Of a stretch of 64,000 nt of DNA, positions 22,501 through 33,363 are shown piece after piece. Made by a program: the position numbers and the translations under genes. This DNA is from Carya illinoinensis. Taxonomy: Eukaryota; Streptophyta; Magnoliopsida; Fagales; Juglandaceae. Position 1 is the stretch's first letter; every line of letters begins with the position of its first letter. Where the stretch lies: NCBI RefSeq assembly GCF_018687715.1, contig NC_056764.1, forward strand, positions 12,867,501-12,931,500, read 5' to 3'. The notes below the pieces were generated by a model, which made no database searches, was not told the origin of the DNA, and worked only from the letters and a program-made list of their open reading frames with translations.

Positions 22501-23219
22501 TGTCAAAGGCTATTGGACACCCATTGGCTAAGTATGCTTCCCTCGTCATGTCGGGGAAATCCCTTCATGAACTATATTTCACAAAAGAGGTAATCCCTAA
22601 ATATGTGTCGGTCAAGGAAGCGGTTCTTCCATTTGAGAAGTTCCAGGGCTGTGATGTTTTGTTAGGGCCTGAGATGCGTAGCACTGGTGAGGTGATGGGC
22701 ATTGATCCTGATTTTGCTATTGCATTTGCGAAGGCCCAAATTGCAGCTGGCCATAAACTACCACTTTCTGGTACTGTGTTCCTAAGCTTGAATGATTTGA
22801 CAAAGCCCCATCTTGAAAGAATTGCAAGGGCCTTTCTGGCGCTGGATTTTAGTATTGTTTCAACTTCGGGGACGGCCCATGTTCTTGAATTAGCAAAGAT
22901 TCCAGTGGAGCGAGTGCTGAAGGTGCATGAGGGTCGGCCACATCCTGGTGATATGCTTGCTAACGGGCAGATCCAGCTGATGGTGATTACAAGCTCAGGT
23001 GATGCACTTGATCAGATTGATGGAATGAAGCTGAGAAGAATGGGTCTTGCTTACAAGGTTCCTGTGATAACAACTGTTCCTGGAGCGTTGGCAACTGCAG
23101 CAGCAATAAAGAGCTTGAAGTCCAGCCCTGTTAAGATGATTGCTCTTCAGGACTTATTTGATGTTGAGGTTAAAACTGAGGGTAGTAAAGATTTGCAGTC
23201 AGCCTCTTCCTCTCTGTAA
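17504..23219 (+). CDS. CARB: Carbamoyl-phosphate synthase large chain, chloroplastic
   Basis: The enzyme makes carbamoyl phosphate from bicarbonate, ATP and glutamine-derived ammonia (released by the small subunit CARA) for arginine and pyrimidine synthesis in plastids. Exons are 17504-18850, 19796-20488 and 21669-23219, giving 1196 residues, the usual plant length. Residues 1 to about 95 are Ser/Arg-rich and read as a transit peptide. Then come the first synthetase half ([14 protein letters not shown] near 101; ATP-grasp loop [10 protein letters not shown] near 265; [18 protein letters not shown] near 391), the linker, the second half ([28 protein letters not shown] near 820; [15 protein letters not shown]) and a C-terminal MGS-like regulatory domain (about 1047-1196). 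The start ATG sits in good context (gcgaccATGGG). Intron 1 uses a GC donor. No frame break was seen. Confidence 0.97.
18851..19795 (+). other. CARB intron 1, GC-AG type
   Basis: Exon 1 must end ...VVTK and exon 2 begin IPRFAFEK to keep the conserved protein. The only junction that does this is AAG|GCAAGT at 18850/18851 with acceptor TGCAG at 19791-19795. GCAAGT is the standard form of the rare GC donor class. The intron also holds an A-run near 19093-19109 and the long C-run at 19550. Confidence 0.88.
19550..19590. repeat. Homopolymer C34 followed by G7 in CARB intron 1
   Basis: Thirty-four consecutive C bases run directly into seven G bases. Its length is likely variable or poorly sequenced, and the C/G junction could be an assembly or polymerase artefact. 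Confidence 0.9.
20489..21668 (+). other. CARB intron 2, GT-AG type
   Basis: CTTCAG|GTTTG at the donor and TTTTGCAG|GAAGC at the acceptor join FALQ to EAGYET, as in the family. The interior is AT-rich, with two related stretches near 21380-21600 (a GTCCAAAAA motif, then an ACTGTATATTTAAATG-like motif) suggesting a small internal duplication. No gene inside. Confidence 0.9.
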
Positions 23220-23806
23220 TTTGGCTAGTAATTTCTCTGGTAAGCCCATGTACTTCCTTTTTTTTTTTTTTTTTTTTTTTAATTTAATACTTTTCTAATA
23301 TGTATCCATTAATGTTGCATTGAACAGTTTTTTATTTAAATATTCTAAGTTGTTTGTTCTCACTAAAATCTTAACACTTCTTTTTCTTTTCAAATCTTTT
23401 TGTTTATGTGAGCTGATAAAAAATAATTTAGTGTTTAGGGGAAGATTTGATGTTGACATGTGGAAAATAATATCATATATGATGACGCAATTATCATTAG
23501 CCAGTAGTTCATTGCTATATGTTCTTTAATTCTCTTAAGAAAGTTGTTCAAACTTTGCTATTAGTGTACTGTTTCCTAACTCCCATTATAGAATCTTAGA
23601 CGTGTGACTGAGTGAGTATTGTAGATACTAATTTGATATCCTGCTTCATAAGTTAACTATTACTGGATGCTTAACTTCTGTGGGCTTGTATGTGATTGCA
23701 GCATATTAGTTTATCTTACACATTTCAATGGTGTTTTCAGATAAATTTGGGCAAGGCTACTGGACTTGGTAATTTTGTACCTTATCTTTTAGGTGGGGGA
23801 TTATGG
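23220..23806. other. CARB 3' region
   Basis: This follows the CARB stop. It holds a T-run of about 24 bases (23258-23280) and AT-rich DNA. The 3' UTR and poly(A) site are presumably here, but I could not place the cleavage site. Confidence 0.4.
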
Positions 23807-24128
23807 GTTGTTTGAGAAGTTAGAAGAAAGGAGATGGTCTCATCTGATTCTCAAAACTTTTCATAATTTCCTTCTTAAACATCACTCAAAACACAAAACA
23901 CTTTTCAATTACAAATTTTCAACCTTTTCATCTGATCATTGTCTAATCATTACAACTTTCTCAAACTTTCAAACAATTTTTAACTTTTATAATATTTTTA
24001 TTCAACTTTTTCTCTCTCCTTCCCAGAACCCATTACAACATATTAACTTAAACAATTTCACTACTATTCACAAACCATTTCACTATTAGTCACAAAATTC
24101 TTATCTCATTTTATTACCCAAACATGCA
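23807..24128. mobile_element. Tourist-like MITE, diverged copy
   Basis: It starts near GGGTTGTTTGAGAAGTTAG and ends near TTATTACCCAAACATGC. Read from the other side, the end is GCATGTTTGGGTAATAA, giving imperfect inverted ends of the same style as the copy at 43517. The interior is the same CAACTTTT/TTATTC-rich sequence. The open frame across it is not a gene. Confidence 0.5.
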
Positions 24129-27100
24129 AATCTTAATTATGTTTTGTCATATTGGGATCAGCATACTTCGTTTATGTGAGTGTCTTTGATGGTGTTTCGA
24201 TTTCAAAGAACTTGGTCAACTTCAGAAGTGCTGTTAGGTTGTTAAATGTGCTGAATTCATGTCAGATGCATACAGCATTCAATCTATTGGCACAAAGGTT
24301 GATTAAAAGATTCCAGCACTACACAGCTCTTACATTTATCCCCATGTATTTTTTATAATATTAGCTGAAAATGTATGAGATTTCATTTTTCCTCAACCGG
24401 TTATTTGTCATACTCGTTGGATTACATGAATTTATTTAATAGAAATGATAAAAGTATTTTCACAACAGTCCACAGGTACCTACATAAACCACCAATTTAA
24501 ACTTTTATTCGTACTTAAGCTTATATTACTGTACCATGTAAGCATCTGGGAGCGGATGTATCCCTCATCTCCTGCAAGAGGGATACTCCCCTGTAGCCTG
24601 CAGCCAACTATACGACAAGCCTCTTAGATGCTAAAATGCTTCGTAGTTGGGAAAAAGGGTGATTTTTATCGCCTTCTTCTGGGCACCAAGTTTGTTTTAG
24701 CAAACGAATGAATCCATATCAATTTCTTTTTTAAATTTTTTTCCGACTCATTTATCAAAGGAGCCTTTGGTATTACCGACCATTTTAAGCATTATTTTGT
24801 TTGATGTTATTCTAGGATATATTACCCTCAACAGCTGATCTATCAGACACGCCTCTGTGCAGAGATATCTCTTAACATCTGGACCGGAGTATCTATGAGT
24901 TTCTCTCCACCTGATTGTAGTGATTCCAGCCTGGGCAGATGTGCTTGATAACGTGATTGACGGGTTCAGATTGAATCTGTGTGGTGCTTGTAAAAAAAAA
25001 CCTGAACATTCACACAGTTCATTATTTTAGCTATTAATATAGCTTGTGAAAGTGGCTGATTATGTAAGTTTGAAAGTGGTCTCGTGTAAAAGGTTGAACA
25101 TTCGTCCAGCTTAAGTTACCCCATATGGACTTTTCCTTTGAATATGGGAAAATAAATTCCGTTCCTGTAAGCATATTATATATATATATAGATGTCAAGT
25201 TGAACCTTACATCTACTGATGAATCTGAACCTTCTAGAGACAAGACCCCGAGGTTGCATTGAATAATTCTTTCAACTATTGCTGCTGACTGGTTTGAACT
25301 TATTGAAAAATTGACTTGTTTCATGCTTTTACTATTATGATGAGCAGCAAAAAATGCTTTTATTGCTACTTGCATATCATATCATATTCAGAATTTTATG
25401 AAAGGTTTTTCTCTTGGACTCGATCACTGATATTCCTACTGTCAGTAGAACTTACATCAGTAAACATTTAAAGAGCCACAAAAAGGGGTGATATTTTTCT
25501 GGATCTTTGTACCATGTTGGATGGAATGCAGCATCGCACTTAGATTTTAAAACTTTAGGCTTATATTATTGAGTAATGCTACTTCGCTGCCGTCGGCGTT
25601 CCCCATAGGATAAATGTTATTTTTTATTTTTCTTTTTTTTTCTTCTCCATATTTTTAAAAAATAAAGAAATACATCAATATACTAATATTTATTTCTTAA
25701 TCATTAGGGCACACTAGCAATTATGTGGAATTTGTCACATGAGCACATGGTAATTAAATTCAGATTTGATGGGCGAATTAATGATCAATAATCCTTTTTA
25801 AAAAAAATAGAAAATAAAAATAAAAAACAAGAAAATCTACTAGATGAAATAATATATATCCTAAAAAAGTATAAACTCTAGAAGATCTTCCTCACCTCAC
25901 CTAGAGTTCTAAACAGGCATGAACTTGTCATAAATTCCAACAATGTGTACTTTGTCTGTAACAGGAAATTTCAACATCCTGTAATCTGTCTTTGATTTTT
26001 GTGGCAGACCGTGGACATCTAAAACCCAAGACAATGGCCTCTCTAAAATATCAAGACATCCTTTTGCCAGCATGCGTAACATTTTTGACAGAAAATCAAA
26101 CTCTCAAACGTGTGCACATTTCAATTTTGACAGATCAGAAAGAGAGTCTTGAGTGGGAAACTGGTTGGAATCAATGGAACTAAGACGTTAATTCTGCACT
26201 AAACCGTGTGGGCCTCAAACCCACATAGCAGAATGGACTTTGGAACTAATATTTAGCTTATATTTCAGGGAAGCTCTAGAAAACTGACAACTTGCAACCA
26301 CTTTAATGGAACATGTCATTTGAAATTCTGAAAAAACAAACAGTACCTTACTAGGTTTTTTTTCATATCATGGACGTCATGCTCTACATATCTGTGCACA
26401 TTAATTTGGTGTACAGCTTAGGTTTGCATCATATCAGCACAAGATAATTCGATCCTATTTTGGTCAAGTCTTTAGAATGTTTTGGTCGTGGTCTTCCTTC
26501 CCACATGTTCCATTGGCCTTGCTGCCCTTTTTTTTGGGGCTGCGAAGTTACTTTAAAAGAGAATCAATTTGTAAAAAACTACACCCCACATATATGTAAA
26601 AGTGTGACACATCGATTAATACATACATAAAAGTATATGAAAAATTATAATTAAGTATGCAAATGTTGCATAATCATTTAAAAATTATTATCGACACAAA
26701 GAGATTATACAAAGTAAAATTCACAAACTGATATGGTTTCATGAAATATGTTAGATCTATTTTATAATTAAAATAAATTTACAATTTGACGTACCACATC
26801 AAGACACATAAACTCATGAATTTACTTTTATATAATCTCTTTATGGTTAAAATATTTTTCTAACAGGACTTGATTTATAAAAACTGTCATCCATCCTGAC
26901 TATTAATTAGATCACGCCATGGATGTGAAGTTATATATTCTCGTCAGCCAATTTAGACTGGAATCAACTAAACAGGCTGGTGGAAGAATTTGCATTTATC
27001 AAGTGTGCAAACCTGCTTTTTCCCATCATAAATATTGGAAAAAGTAGGATGACCGGAGAATGGAAAGTACAGATGCCGTATAACAGAAGTGCACTTAGGG

Positions 27101-27699
27101 AGGGAGGGGGCACATGACAAGTATATGGCACTATATATCATTTGTCCATGACCATTCTTTCTGATCAAGACATTATTAAAATTTGAACCTTAAATTGGTA
27201 GGACCCTTCCTACGAAGACTTGTTGAATGACTCCTCTGTGATCAATGAATTTGATCATAATTGTAGTCATCTTTTTAGTTAGTTATATGTCATGAATTCG
27301 AGACAATTCTTTTCGTTTTAATTGGCATTTAGCTAGCATGAGGTTGTTTTCCTTTGCGTGTAAAACATTTTACTTGAAACTTCAACGTTTTACGTAATTT
27401 ATGTTTAGAAGATGATCGAACTCCGTACGTACTCGTGCTGCTTTTGTAGACAAGCAGCTTACTACTGTTACTGGTAATTATAACATCATTAATGATCCTC
27501 TCGATCCATCCGTCATGTCATGCACAAAGTATATGGTTATGTTAGGCAGATCATCACTAGCTTAATTCATTAGCAATGGCTTGGATATATATTATATCAT
27601 GTACTTACGTACGCACATGCATAACCCAAGAAAATTGTCACGTTATTACCATATCGATCGAGTGGCTGATCTCAAAGCTAGATCCAAGTACTGCAATTT

Positions 27700-27737
<38 letters not shown>

Positions 27738-28274
27738 AACTACGTCAGTACTACGTACTTCGATCCACCCCTCCCTATGAATTATATATTGATTCATTAG
27801 TTTTTGTAATATGATCATTTTCAATTTATTATATATTATTTTCCATAATTGACACCATGGAATTTATAATGTGAAGTACTTCTGTTGAATGAAAAATAAG
27901 ATTAAGTATATAAAAAATGATTTGTATAGGTATAAAGTCATGTAAAAGTTTGGTATTGACCTTTTAAGAAAAAAGTAGAATTCATATGAAAAAATAGTTT
28001 TTTTCATAATTTGTTCCACTTTTTTTTTTTAAAAGGGTGACATGTGCCGAGCTTGCACGCCATTGATTAGCATTTAGTAATATTACAAAAATTCTATTTA
28101 TCATTATCACATAATACAAACCATATATTTTTATTTTATTTTATTTTTTATTTTTTTCTTTTACTAAATATGTGATATATGAATGATGAGTAAAAGAATT
28201 TAATTAATTTAAAAATAATAATACTAATTAAAAAAAAAGCTAAAAAAATTAAAAAATTAAAAAAAAAAAAAGCG
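24129..28274. other. AT-rich intergenic region with short repeats
   Basis: No gene can be supported. A minus-strand open frame at 25034-25375 (113 codons) matches nothing I know and has no promoter or splice context. Likely MITE remnants: about 25571-25830 (TGAGTAATGCTACTTCGC, with the core TTCTTAATCATTA) and 26700-26870 (shared with 33750-33880). A T/A-rich stretch with further MITE-like pieces runs from 27845 to 28270. Confidence 0.45.
27702..27733. repeat. (CT)16 microsatellite
   Basis: An uninterrupted CT dinucleotide run in intergenic DNA. Confidence 0.95.
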
Positions 28275-28283
28275 ATGTGTGGA

Positions 28284-29072
28284 TAGGACTGTTCATCTGG
28301 GTTTCGGACCGGGTATTCGGGTGTACCCGGCCCGGAACCCGGATTTTAAATTCGGACCGGGTTTTGGCCTGGGTATATCCGGTTATGATCAGGTCCGAAA
28401 TCCGGGTGCATCCAAGTTTTTTAAAAACCCAGAAATCCGGTTCCGGGTATTACCTGGATTTCTTCTTCTTCTTCTTCTTCTTTTAACTTACAAAGTTACA
28501 GTCGCTGGTGTCATAGACCATCGGAGCACAGATTGTGTATATTACAATGATCCTGTTCTTCTTTTATTTTATTTTTTTTAAAACTTATAGCCGCTGATGT
28601 GCTACACTAGACCATCGAAGCACAGATTGAGGGCCACTAACACGCCAAGCAGAAAACCACCGGAAGAAACCTCCATTGCCGCACGTCTTCCACACCCACG
28701 ACGTTCTTACACCCACAATACAGAAATCTATGTTTTTAAGCATGAAAACAGAGCAAAACATTAACATACGTCCAGTAGAGCCCAGCCACCGGAAACCGCC
28801 AGGGTAGTGCCCCTTTTCTACTTCACCGAAACCAAAATACTTCTACCTGAAAAACCAGCTGCCATTGCATCTTGGAAGCCACCGTATGTCCAGTAGGCCT
28901 CCACGTTTCCTTCCTCAGCCGCAGATAACGCCGGTCATCACTTCTCCCTTTTCAGGTCGTCACCGCCAGCAGAAGACGCAGGGAACGAGCCTCCACCGTC
29001 TGACGCCAATCAGTTGAAGGTCAACACCTTCGCAGCAACCCCCCTAACCCGCGGACGTTGCATGGTATACGT

Positions 29073-29116
<44 letters not shown>

Positions 29117-29431
29117 GTTGTTCCGCTGCCTCTCTCGTGTCGTTCCGTTGCCTCTCTCAGTGATCATCACTGGAGTCTGGGACGTTAGGTCCTTAAGTCA
29201 CTAAGACTTAACCCGGGTTCCGTTGCCCCTTAGTTAAGTGGATTTTAAAAAAATCCGGGTATTGGGTTTAAACTCGGGTTCCGGGTTTAAAATCCGGAAC
29301 CTGGTCTGGGTTCACCCGGGTTTTAAAAATGCTGGTTTCGGCCCCGATTAAGTCCGGGCCGAAACCCATAACCGAACACCCGATTATCCGGATTCCAGTC
29401 CGGTCTGGACTGGGTCCAGATGAACAGCCCT
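28284..29431. mobile_element. Non-autonomous TIR DNA transposon with CCGGGTT subterminal repeats
   Basis: The left end reads GGACTGTTCATCTGGGTTTC. The right end, read backwards, is GGGCTGTTCATCTGGACCCA, so the ends are inverted repeats. The 9-bp word atgtgtgga flanks both sides (28275-28283 and 29432-29440), as expected for a Mutator-like insertion, although one or two bases at each boundary are ambiguous. Both ends are packed with short CCGGGT, GGGTTCCGGG and TCCGGAT motifs in both orientations. The interior holds a (CT)n tract and non-repetitive DNA without a recognisable protein. No transposase, so it would depend on a partner. Confidence 0.75.
29075..29113. repeat. (CT)n microsatellite inside the TIR element
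   Basis: A CT dinucleotide run of about 39 bases in the interior of the 28284-29431 element. Confidence 0.95.
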
Positions 29432-29440
29432 ATGTGTGGA

Positions 29441-30002
29441 GATGATAAGTAACAAAGCTCTTTGGTATTACTCCGGCCATATATAGGGTCTAGATGAGGT
29501 CCCTAACACATGATCCAAAAGTACTTTAGAGCTAGGATACATTCACAATTCTGGATATTTGGGGGATCTAGATATAATTTTCCCTTTGTTTTCGTTCTCC
29601 TCTTCTAACCAAAAGGGGCATGCATGCTAGGGAACTGAAGTTTGGTTCAGTACTTAACCTGCTGAGCTATTGATAAGAACTCATCTTTTGTTATAATATG
29701 GCTGCTCATTGTTAGTATTTGCATTCTCATTGGATTGTTCAAATGCAAATAAAGTGAGAAGTTTGGCTAATAGAGCATAAAAATGTACAGCATTGGATTA
29801 TACAAATGTAAACAAAATACTTTTAGCTACAATAAAACAAGTCTTTAGGTCATATTTGGTGTTTCCTGTAGCTAGACCAAAAGCATTAAAAAATTATTTC
29901 TTCCCTTGTAAACGTTCTCTCTCTTTGCACTTTAATTGCCTAGGAAACAAAATAATTAGTGTAAAATTTATTTTTTGAGTTTTAGAAATTACATTGTTTT
30001 AT
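29441..30002. other. Intergenic spacer
   Basis: Nothing recognised; ordinary AT-rich DNA between two DNA-transposon candidates. Confidence 0.5.
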
Positions 30003-31601
30003 GTAGGGTGTAAATCGGTCCAGTCTGAGGGGGTGATGGATCGAAAATTTTGGTCTATGACGCCTTCGGACCAGACCGGTAGCTATCGGTTTAGTCGGTC
30101 CTACCCAATTATTATTTTTTAAAAAAAAAAATTTCTTTGTTTTTTCAAATAAATTTGTAAAAAAATTTAGTTAAATTACTAAATTAAAATTAAGTGAATT
30201 ATTAATGTATATTATGTAACTAACTCATTAAAAAATATTTTACATGATCAATGGTAATAAATTAGATGAAAATTATACCATTAACTTATATAATTACTAT
30301 ATAAAAATAATATATTAAACAGTTTTTCTACGCTCAACCAGTAGTAGAGAACCGCAGGGTAACCGGTTGACACGGCATATGCCACGTCAGCCAATATATT
30401 TAAAAAAGAAAATAAAAAATTCATAGAAACTTCAGCTTCCACCGTCAACCCCCCCCCCCCCCCCCCCTCTCTCTCCCCAGACACTCGCAATTTCTCTTTA
30501 GTTGTTCTACACTTTCCAATGTCCAAAATCTCAGCTTTACCAGTCATGTGAATTTTGTAAGTTTTCAATGATATCCAAAACACTCTTTCCCTATTCTATG
30601 TTATGCCCACCTTCTGTCTCTCCCTTTTTCCATTCTGTGTTCTTGTAATAATTTTTATCCATAATCTAATTGTTTCACCGTGTCTCTCTTTCAATTGTTG
30701 ATTTTCCATCTAGTTGTACATTTTTAGGGCATTTTTGCTGTTTCCTCTCTTATTTTCTTCTACAAAGAAAACTTTCCCTATCCCTCACCACACCTGCGGT
30801 TTTAGCCACACCCCTCTGCTATTTTCCCTGCAAAATATGAGAATTGCAGATTTAATCTTTGTTTGCTGCTCCCAAACCTAGTTTCTGACTTTTCTTTTTC
30901 TTTTTCTCTTGCTTTTTTGGGTTCTTTTGTTTGGTCTTTGAGCGTGTTTGTCCTTGGGGTTTACTTATTTAACTATGGGTCGTTGGAGAAAACAACAAGA
31001 TAGAGTTCATCATAAAGGAGTGGAGAGAAGTGAGAGAACAACAACAATGAACTATGCTCAATTCATGGGAATGAGATTTCAGATCTGAGTACTTGGGAAG
31101 ACAAAGAGAAGATGAAGGGGCTTAATGTAGAGCTTTGTGGGTTTGTGGGTTCGTAGATTTCAGATGCGGGTGGAGAAGACGAAGGGGCTTTGCTGGGTTC
31201 GTGGAGAAGATAAAGGGGGGAGTGGCTCTCGCTCTAGCTTCATGAAGAAGACGAAGACTTTTGTGGCTTTGTGGGATGGGAGCTTTGTGGGTCTAACAAG
31301 ATGAAGAAGAACCGTGCCTCTTGATAAGCTGAAAGAAACGTGGTTGTTTCATTTTTGCCACGTAGGATGCGGTTCCCCCATGGTGTCTCTAGCTGGTTAC
31401 AAATATCATTTTTCTATTAAATAATTAAAAATATTTTTAAAATATATATAAGAGTTCGGTCCGATCTAAGATTTATAGATCCTGAAACCAGAACGAATGA
31501 TCATGGTCCATAATTTATGGGATTTAGACCGACCAGTCTAAAGTTTGGTTTGGTCTGATCCAGTTGATTTTTCTAGTCCAAACCAACCATCTTACACCCA
31601 T
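30003..31601. mobile_element. Second non-autonomous TIR element (GGGTGTAA ends)
   Basis: The left end reads TGTAGGGTGTAAATCGGTCC. The right end, read backwards, is TATGGGTGTAAGATGGTTGG. Subterminal regions at both ends repeat GGTCC, CGGTC and GACCG-type words. The flanks (ttgtttta and tagtttta) could be an 8-bp duplication with one mismatch, which would suggest a hAT-type insertion. The interior has a C-run (about 30450-30470) and an unassigned region from 30960 to 31390 without a recognisable protein. Boundaries are approximate. Confidence 0.6.
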
Positions 31602-32711
31602 AGTTTTAGGAAAATGAAATAATTTAAACTAATTTTTTAAAACCACTGCACTGTTCACCTCTAACTATCTTCTTTTTATCCAATTTCCTTTCAAAAGGCT
31701 ATCTCCCTCGTGCATCGTTTACTTATTAATTAGGATTTTTACCATCTGTATCTACTAACTATATGTTAATTATAATTAAGATTTTTACAATTTGTCTCTA
31801 TATTCTTTTGTTAGGATTTTTACCGTTTGTCTCAACCAATCATATGTTAATTATAATTTGATTATTAATTAACATATAATTAGTAGAATTGTAAAATATT
31901 AAAAAAATAAATTAGGAAAAAATATTATTAAATTATTAATATTTTATTATTATTTTAATTAATAGATAAATAATTCAACATGAAAATAGGTTTTGAATGG
32001 AATAGCAAAATACAAAACCTTGGAATATTATGCAAATTGCTCTTACTTTGTTGGCATTGGAGTAAACCATATAGAATAATGATAGACTTACAACTTTTTC
32101 ACCATTATTTTATTATTTTAATGTATTTATTTATTTTTTATTTTTTAAATTATTTTTTAATCTATTTAATCATTAAAAAAAAATTTAAAAAATATACAAT
32201 TTTATTGATAATCACTTTCTTAATCATTAAGTAAAAAAAAAATTTTAAAAAAATTAAAAAATTAAAAAAAAATAAAAGAGTAGAAGAATAGGGATAAGGC
32301 TATTTTATTCATAGAATAAAGTTTGCTCGTTTTTTCTGTTGGCAAAGGGTCCACACGGAAAAGACTCTTGGAGCAAGAGAAATATGAGCTAGCTAGCTAG
32401 CTGTACGTGTGTTGGTGAGAAAAACACGAGTCCAACTATTTCCAGTATTACTCCTCCATTAATATTGAAGCTCACCGCGTTTTTCCAAGCATGCAGTGGA
32501 AAACTTGGTGATCGCTGAAGATTAGAAACCCCTCAAAACTCAAAATAACGAGAGGCGAAAGCTCTACTTATAATATTTTAAAACTTAGGGTCGCAATCTT
32601 GAGAGACAGATTTGCAGAATTTCTTACTTCATGAGCGGAAAGGACCGCCTCTCCACCAACCTTACCCCACATGATATACTCTCTCTCTGCATACACACAC
32701 CGATTGGCATA

Positions 32712-32738
32712 TATACTTGAGAGTCGTTCTCAAGTATA
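32712..32738. repeat. Perfect 11-bp inverted repeat with 5-base loop
   Basis: TATACTTGAGA, loop GTCGT, then TCTCAAGTATA. The stem is exact. It could be a cruciform, a factor-binding palindrome or chance; it is too short to be a microRNA precursor by itself. Confidence 0.85.
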
Positions 32739-33223
32739 AATGGGCAGGTCATTCGGTGGTTAGAAGGAGTAGAAATTAGATAGCAGTGTCTCAGTGGTGG
32801 TAGCAGAGCCCTCTGGCTCTCAGTCTAAATAGCTAGATGGACCTGAGCCACATGGCATCCTTGCAATGGCTGACATTGAAAGTGCAGACACCTGTTAGAT
32901 GTACACTGGACTATATATATACGTACCTTGATTTTGAGGCAATTAGCAAAACAAGTAGTACTAAAGGGTCATAATTCTTTGGTCTTTGGGTCTCAGCTAG
33001 CTGAGACGATGAAAACCAGTACTTAGTAGCATGCATTATTAATTAGCAGCTTGTGGTGATCTTGATGTGAGCTGCTGGGGTCGCTTTTCAGTTGAATGAG
33101 CTTCTAAGATTAGAGTAGAATAACAATTTGTTAGCATGTGCTTATCAGATTACGTATGACTTTTGTTGCTTTTGGTTGAAATTTGCCTATCAAGACTTGA
33201 TGAATATCAGTTAACCCACGAGA

Positions 33224-33227
<4 letters not shown>

Positions 33228-33266
<39 letters not shown>
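33228..33266. repeat. (GA)n microsatellite
   Basis: A GA dinucleotide run of about 39 bases. Confidence 0.95.
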
Positions 33267-33268
<2 letters not shown>

Positions 33269-33363
33269 ACCTTAGCTAGTTAGCTTGGAAAGTTAGGCCA
33301 CCGATAGAGAATTTGCAGGGACGAATATGAACTTAGTTTCACGAAGATTATGGTAATTGGTAA

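Larger units (their letters stand above)
31602..33363. other. Intergenic region
   Basis: No gene was seen. AT-rich DNA up to about 32290 includes a MITE-like block (about 32060-32290, core TTTCTTAATCATTAAG). From 32340 to 33220 the composition is more even and the sequence holds a perfect 11-bp inverted repeat (32712-32738), but I find no protein or known RNA. A (GA)n tract closes the stretch. Confidence 0.4.

Noticed and set aside
24445..24627. Possible small gene with CXXC-like and Pro-rich words
   Set aside because: Only 60 codons, with no start context or similarity; spacer DNA.
25034..25375. 113-codon minus-strand open frame
   Set aside because: No recognisable family, promoter, splice context or codon bias; most likely chance in spacer DNA.
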